A stretch of 64,000 bases of DNA from Paenibacillus humicus NBRC 102415 (GTDB lineage: Bacteria; Bacillota; Bacilli; Paenibacillales; Paenibacillaceae). This document shows, in pieces, positions 60,024 to 64,000 of the stretch (its first letter is position 1; every line of letters starts with the position of its first letter). Under the pieces are notes generated by a model. The model worked only from the letters and a program-made list of their open reading frames with translations. It made no database searches and was not told the origin of the DNA. The DNA lies in the NCBI RefSeq assembly GCF_004000905.1, contig NZ_BIMD01000009.1:62001-126000 (forward strand), written 5' to 3'. The position numbers were made by a program, and so were the translations under genes.

Positions 60024-61160
60024 ATGAAACTTTCCAAACTGACCACCGGTCTAACAGCTGCTGCTCTTCTCTTTTCTTCCGTTACAGCATCAATTGAAGC
60101 AGCTTCAACTGCGGCCGCCAGTACATCCTTCAAGGATGTGAAATCCAGCGACTGGTATTACAGCTCGATTCAAAAGCTCATCTCGAAAGAGCTGGTCAAT
60201 GGATTCGAAGACGGCACGTTCAAACCGAATCAAGAGATCAGCAGGGCTGAATTCCTGAAGCTTGTTGATTTATCTCTCCAATTGGATATCCCCGCAAACT
60301 TATCCGGCAAGCCCTGGTACACGCCGTATGTAAGTGCAGCTGTAGAAGCTGGCATACACCGTACATCCGATTTTAATGGGAATTGGACTCAGCCGATCAG
60401 CCGCCAGGAAATGGCGCGAATCACAGTAAGGGCTATTGATCAAACATTGCGGAATACGAAGACTAGCGACACGCAATTGGTCTATGAAGCAACGAAGCGC
60501 GGAATCCTATCTGGCCTTACCGGCGGCGAGCTGGGTCTGAAAGAAAATTCTACGCGCGCTCAGGCAACGGTAATTGTGGATCGGGTACTGACGGTTCTAA
60601 ATGGCGGAAATCTGACAGCGGATAAGAGAGCTGCCTCGTATGCGGAAGTAGCTTATCGAGGAACAAATGTACAGACAATGTGGGGAGGTAGCTTTAGAAG
60701 CTTACCATTCACATCAGAGCTACGTCCAAATATAGCCGGAGAGTTTAAGCAAATTCTTATCATTGACCTTTCTGATAGTAATAGCCCCTTCCGCGATTAT
60801 GTTCCATCTGGATTTTCAAAGATTAACGGTCAAACTTGGGAAAATGACTATCTAATCGCTTTTAAAGTCACTATTTCCAATAACAAAATAATTAAAGATC
60901 AATTTACATTTAGATCAATGGTGGGCTCCAATATACTCATGCCAGGAATTATTCTTCCAAGAGATTCAAAAAGTCCAATAAACAGCAATCAAAATTTCTA
61001 TGCTCATACAATTAACAACGAAACTATATGGGCGCTATACACAATAAGCAAAAAAGAATTGAATGAATTACACCAATCCAAGCGGCCTGAATTCTTTTTT
61101 CAAGGTTATGGAACCAGCACAAATATAATTGAATTAAATAAGAATAGAAGTGTCTTTTAG
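60024..61160 (+). CDS. S-layer homology (SLH) domain surface protein
   Basis: A 378-aa secreted protein. Signal peptide (LTTGLTAAALLFSSVTASIEA) then three SLH domains: STSFKDVKSSDWYYSSIQKL (about 33-78), WYTPYVSAAVEAGIH (about 90-135) and YEATKRGILSGLTG (about 148-195), which bind secondary cell-wall polymer. The C-terminal about 170 residues (from about 212) have no recognised domain. The codon use changes sharply inside the gene: the SLH part is GC-rich, the rest very AT-rich. The downstream gene begins 15 nt after its stop. Confidence 0.88.
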   Translation: MKLSKLTTGLTAAALLFSSVTASIEAASTAAASTSFKDVKSSDWYYSSIQKLISKELVNGFEDGTFKPNQEISRAEFLKLVDLSLQLDIPANLSGKPWYTPYVSAAVEAGIHRTSDFNGNWTQPISRQEMARITVRAIDQTLRNTKTSDTQLVYEATKRGILSGLTGGELGLKENSTRAQATVIVDRVLTVLNGGNLTADKRAASYAEVAYRGTNVQTMWGGSFRSLPFTSELRPNIAGEFKQILIIDLSDSNSPFRDYVPSGFSKINGQTWENDYLIAFKVTISNNKIIKDQFTFRSMVGSNILMPGIILPRDSKSPINSNQNFYAHTINNETIWALYTISKKELNELHQSKRPEFFFQGYGTSTNIIELNKNRSVF

Positions 61161-61175
61161 GAGTGATGCTTAACA

Positions 61176-64000
61176 ATGAAGAGAAATTGTAAATTAAGTG
61201 TTCTATTACTAATTACAATGTTAGTTTCACTTTTAAATGAAAGCTTTCTAAATTCACCTATAACTAATGCTTCCTCCGAAAATATTTTCACTGACCAACC
61301 GCTTACAGGAATAGATTACTACCCAAGTAGAAATGTGAAGAATTTCAGTAGACAGATCCGGCAATTTTCCGGTTATGAGGTCAACTCGTGGGATGTTGAA
61401 ATAAATGGAGTTAAGGAGGGACAATTGGGAAGCTACAACGTTACAACTGGGAAAATTGAGTTCGCTGAAATTAACGGTTCTCCGGTTGATGTAACTGGTC
61501 ATAGAAGCTCTCATATGTACTACGATATATGGCGTAATTCGTCAGCAAAGAATTGGACAATGTCAGGAGAAAACGCAGGTACCTATATATTTACCGCATC
61601 CTCAGAGACCTTTTCTGGCGGGTTATCGCAATTTCCAGGAAAAATTCCTGCAACAGATGATTCAAATCAAAGTATTCCATTGTCTCTACGTTATAGCGAT
61701 GGTTCTGCTGCAGCTTGGTCGGATAGTCTAGGCGCTCCAGATCAAATGTTTACAAGTGATAATAAACAAATTCCCTACACAAAAATTGAATCTAGTTCAA
61801 TTAAAATTACAAATGCAATTCCTTACTCAAAAAATATGTATATTAATTATTATGGAAAAGGAAAAGATGGATTCGGATATATAAAAGCTTATAAGATGCT
61901 GGATAGTAAAAATAATCTTGAAGATATTGACTATAGTTTGCTAAGTGGTTCAACCCAAAACGGAGTTCAAGGAAGACGGTACTTATTGGATTCAGAAACT
62001 GATTGGTCAGGGAAGACTTACAAGTTAGATCATAAAATAGTAGTTACTTATAAACGAATAGAAGCTCCCACCAAACCCGACCTCATCGCAGACGACATCT
62101 CCGGCCCACCTGTCATCGAAGTCGGGAAACCCGCCACCTTCACGGCCACTTATCATAACGAAGGCATGGACATCAATAACACTTTCAATGTCAAGGTGAC
62201 GGACGAAAAGGGGATCACACTCAAGCTCGATACCATTCGCTCGATTAAGAGCGGCGAATCAGCCAGCTTGACGTTTGTGAGCACATTCATGACTAGCGCA
62301 TCCAAAACCTTCAAGCTCACGGTAGATAGCGGCAACGTCATCAATGAATCCAACGAAAGCAACAATACGATTCAGCGCACCTTTACGCCTGGCGCAGCTC
62401 CAACACCGACGCCGACTCCAAACAAAGAGATTAAGGCCGATTTTGACGTCCTCCCCCCTTCAATAGACTACGGGGATAGCTTCACAGCTCACCCAAAGGA
62501 TCTGCAACTGGGAAGCTGCACGTATACCGGTCACATGTACAAATTCGTTCGCGGCAGCAACGAAAGCGTCACTGAATGGATCAGAAGTTATTCCGATACG
62601 ACCTATACCCGGTCCGACTATCCAAGAGCAATCGGGCAAGGTAACCATCCAGTCTATATGAAGGTATCAACCGATTGCGGAGCAACTGATTGGATCGGAC
62701 CGAAGACTCTTGAAGTCAAAGGACCAAAGAACAACCATCCGCCAACTTTCCAGATTGCATGGGTGAAACCCAGCGAACCGACAAAACCGGTCCGCCAAGC
62801 CATGGAAGGCGATCTTCTTGATCTCGTCGTCATTCAGGATCCATCGGTACCAACTCCGACTGATCCAGACGGAGATGACTTCATCTTTGATGGTTTCGAT
62901 TACAGTCGAGGCACGCCCTGGATCAAAGGCTTAAAAGGCAAATACCCGACGAACGAATACGGCATGTACGAAGTCACAATGGAGAAAGGCACTCATACTG
63001 TCTATGGAACCGGCCGTGACCAGTGGGGAGCGACAGCAGAGGCCAGCGCCTTTATTAACGTTCTTTCCCGCAGCCCCATTTCAATCATTAAATGCCCGGC
63101 CAGTGTCATCGAAAATCACATTGTCCCTTTCAGCGCATTCGATTCAAGCGGCAGCTACAGTCCAGACGGAACGCCAATCGATCACTCCCGCGACGAATGG
63201 CAGAACAAACAGACCAGCTATGCGAACGGAACCGGCCAAGATATCACCGTCCAAGTCAAACTGGATGTGTATGATACGAAAGGCCGAAAATCGGACGCTC
63301 CAGCCGTATGCGAGATTATCGTCAAACCCGATCAGCCCCCCATTGCCAAACTTGAAGTTCCTTCACTTGGCATCCGTAATGAGCCTAACGTCATTCTCAA
63401 TAAATCCTACAGTCCGGATGGCGATGAAATCATTTCGGCGAAATACAAATACAAATACGACGCGCTGAACAATGGCTTTGCAGATGATACCTGGCAGACA
63501 TTGACCGGGACTATGAAGCAAGTCACCTTTGCCGGCAGCAAAGTCGGAAAGTATTTATTCTGGACAGAGGTAACTGAAAACTACGGCCTGACGGGCAGCA
63601 CGGACAATCAATCACAATCAACTCTTGTCCTAAATATCGTGAACAATGCTCCAGAAGTATCCTTCGATCTCAAAGGCAAGAACCCGCAGCCAGATCTGGA
63701 CGCCAGTACGACCATCCGTCCGGAGAAAATGATTGATTGGCCTGTTTACGTCCCGAACACTTTGGAGCAGGTATACGACAAGCTCAAGCTGTGGAGTGTT
63801 GACGGCGGCAGCCTGGTCGGTGGCGAAGGCCGCAATTTCGGCGGGGCAGCGAATAATATGAACCGCTATGAAATGAACCGCGCAACAGGAAATGATACTG
63901 TATTTTGGACCATGGGAACGCAAGCCGACAATGGATTTGGACCCAACTCCCTTTCTCCCTGGCGCGCACTTACGAACAAAAACAAGTTTAATGACATCAT
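61176..64000 (+). CDS. large secreted protein with CARDB domain, 3' end outside the window
   Basis: ATG at 61176 opens a frame of at least 941 codons with no stop before the window ends. Ribosome site AGGAGTGA precedes it. Order: signal peptide (KLSVLLLITMLVSLL), an unrecognised domain of about 260 residues encoded by very AT-rich DNA, then from about residue 297 a CARDB domain (PDLIADDISGPPVIEVGKPA ... VINESNESNNTI), a Pro/Thr linker (TPTPTPN), and further beta-sandwich, PKD-like regions (SPDGTPIDHSRDEW, NPDGD-type turns such as SPDGDEIISAKY). A cell-surface or secreted adhesin-type or wall-processing protein is likely. It is probably co-transcribed with the SLH gene. Confidence 0.82.
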   Translation, partial: MKRNCKLSVLLLITMLVSLLNESFLNSPITNASSENIFTDQPLTGIDYYPSRNVKNFSRQIRQFSGYEVNSWDVEINGVKEGQLGSYNVTTGKIEFAEINGSPVDVTGHRSSHMYYDIWRNSSAKNWTMSGENAGTYIFTASSETFSGGLSQFPGKIPATDDSNQSIPLSLRYSDGSAAAWSDSLGAPDQMFTSDNKQIPYTKIESSSIKITNAIPYSKNMYINYYGKGKDGFGYIKAYKMLDSKNNLEDIDYSLLSGSTQNGVQGRRYLLDSETDWSGKTYKLDHKIVVTYKRIEAPTKPDLIADDISGPPVIEVGKPATFTATYHNEGMDINNTFNVKVTDEKGITLKLDTIRSIKSGESASLTFVSTFMTSASKTFKLTVDSGNVINESNESNNTIQRTFTPGAAPTPTPTPNKEIKADFDVLPPSIDYGDSFTAHPKDLQLGSCTYTGHMYKFVRGSNESVTEWIRSYSDTTYTRSDYPRAIGQGNHPVYMKVSTDCGATDWIGPKTLEVKGPKNNHPPTFQIAWVKPSEPTKPVRQAMEGDLLDLVVIQDPSVPTPTDPDGDDFIFDGFDYSRGTPWIKGLKGKYPTNEYGMYEVTMEKGTHTVYGTGRDQWGATAEASAFINVLSRSPISIIKCPASVIENHIVPFSAFDSSGSYSPDGTPIDHSRDEWQNKQTSYANGTGQDITVQVKLDVYDTKGRKSDAPAVCEIIVKPDQPPIAKLEVPSLGIRNEPNVILNKSYSPDGDEIISAKYKYKYDALNNGFADDTWQTLTGTMKQVTFAGSKVGKYLFWTEVTENYGLTGSTDNQSQSTLVLNIVNNAPEVSFDLKGKNPQPDLDASTTIRPEKMIDWPVYVPNTLEQVYDKLKLWSVDGGSLVGGEGRNFGGAANNMNRYEMNRATGNDTVFWTMGTQADNGFGPNSLSPWRALTNKNKFNDI

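Overview
The window is chromosomal DNA from a high-GC endospore-former of the Firmicutes, most likely a Paenibacillaceae member (Paenibacillus or a close genus). This rests on gene orders I recall from Bacillus subtilis and see here: tsaB-rimI-tsaD ... ABC-F(ydiF) ... moaC ... tatA-tatC ... groES-groEL; ydcC-alr-mazE-mazF; gatC-gatA-gatB; perR-ygzB-ygxA. T-box leaders, a CIRCE operator, sigma-A promoters, a strong Shine-Dalgarno before most genes and surface proteins with SLH domains point the same way. No rRNA, tRNA, CRISPR array, prophage or complete insertion sequence was seen.

Layout. 0-2.7 kb: the tRNA t6A genes tsaB and tsaD with rimI. 2.7-4.2 kb (minus strand): a membrane-anchored phosphodiester-glycosidase-family protein and a coiled-coil membrane protein. 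4.5-6.9 kb: leuA behind two consecutive T-box leaders, both with a CUC (Leu) specifier. 7.0-7.3 kb: a cluster of DnaA boxes. 7.8-9.8 kb (minus): an ABC-F ATPase. 9.9-13.9 kb: 5-formyl-THF cyclo-ligase, three molybdenum-cofactor genes and the Tat translocase pair. 14.2-16.7 kb: a small membrane protein and CIRCE-controlled groESL. 16.8-21.5 kb: cysK, glgC (minus), a stress-type protein, a CobW-family GTPase and an exported protein. 21.8-28.6 kb: a sensory cluster of two large hybrid histidine kinases around a CheR-type methyltransferase. 28.7-31.3 kb: KtrB-type K+ and CorA-type Mg2+ transporters, separated by a small MITE-like insertion. 31.5-33.7 kb: small proteins and an SPFH/ribbon-helix-helix pair. 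33.8-37.1 kb (minus): a sugar ABC importer without its ATPase. 37.2-37.5 kb: tandem repeats. 37.8-41.2 kb: ydcC, alr, mazEF. 41.2-47.9 kb: a Gram-positive Tad-type pilus operon with a terminator in its leader, two very small membrane peptides and 33-bp tandem repeats. 48.2-52.7 kb: a hypothetical gene, a metallo-hydrolase and gatCAB. 52.9-59.5 kb: mgtC, a DUF4097 membrane protein, perR, a GH18-type protein, ygzB and ygxA. 59.6-64 kb: a decayed gene, an SLH protein and the 5' part of a very large CARDB-containing secreted protein that runs off the window.

Most genes are ordinary housekeeping. The less ordinary signals are: the tandem leucine T-boxes; a DnaA-box cluster in the same neighbourhood as one described in B. 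subtilis; a strongly AT-rich block at the right end covering the 3' part of the SLH gene and the 5' part of the CARDB gene, ending close to a domain boundary in the latter and suggesting cassette exchange between surface proteins; the attenuator-controlled Tad operon with a P-loop-defective TadZ; and the MITE-like insertion in a terminator. I found no complete system that I can call both novel and certain.
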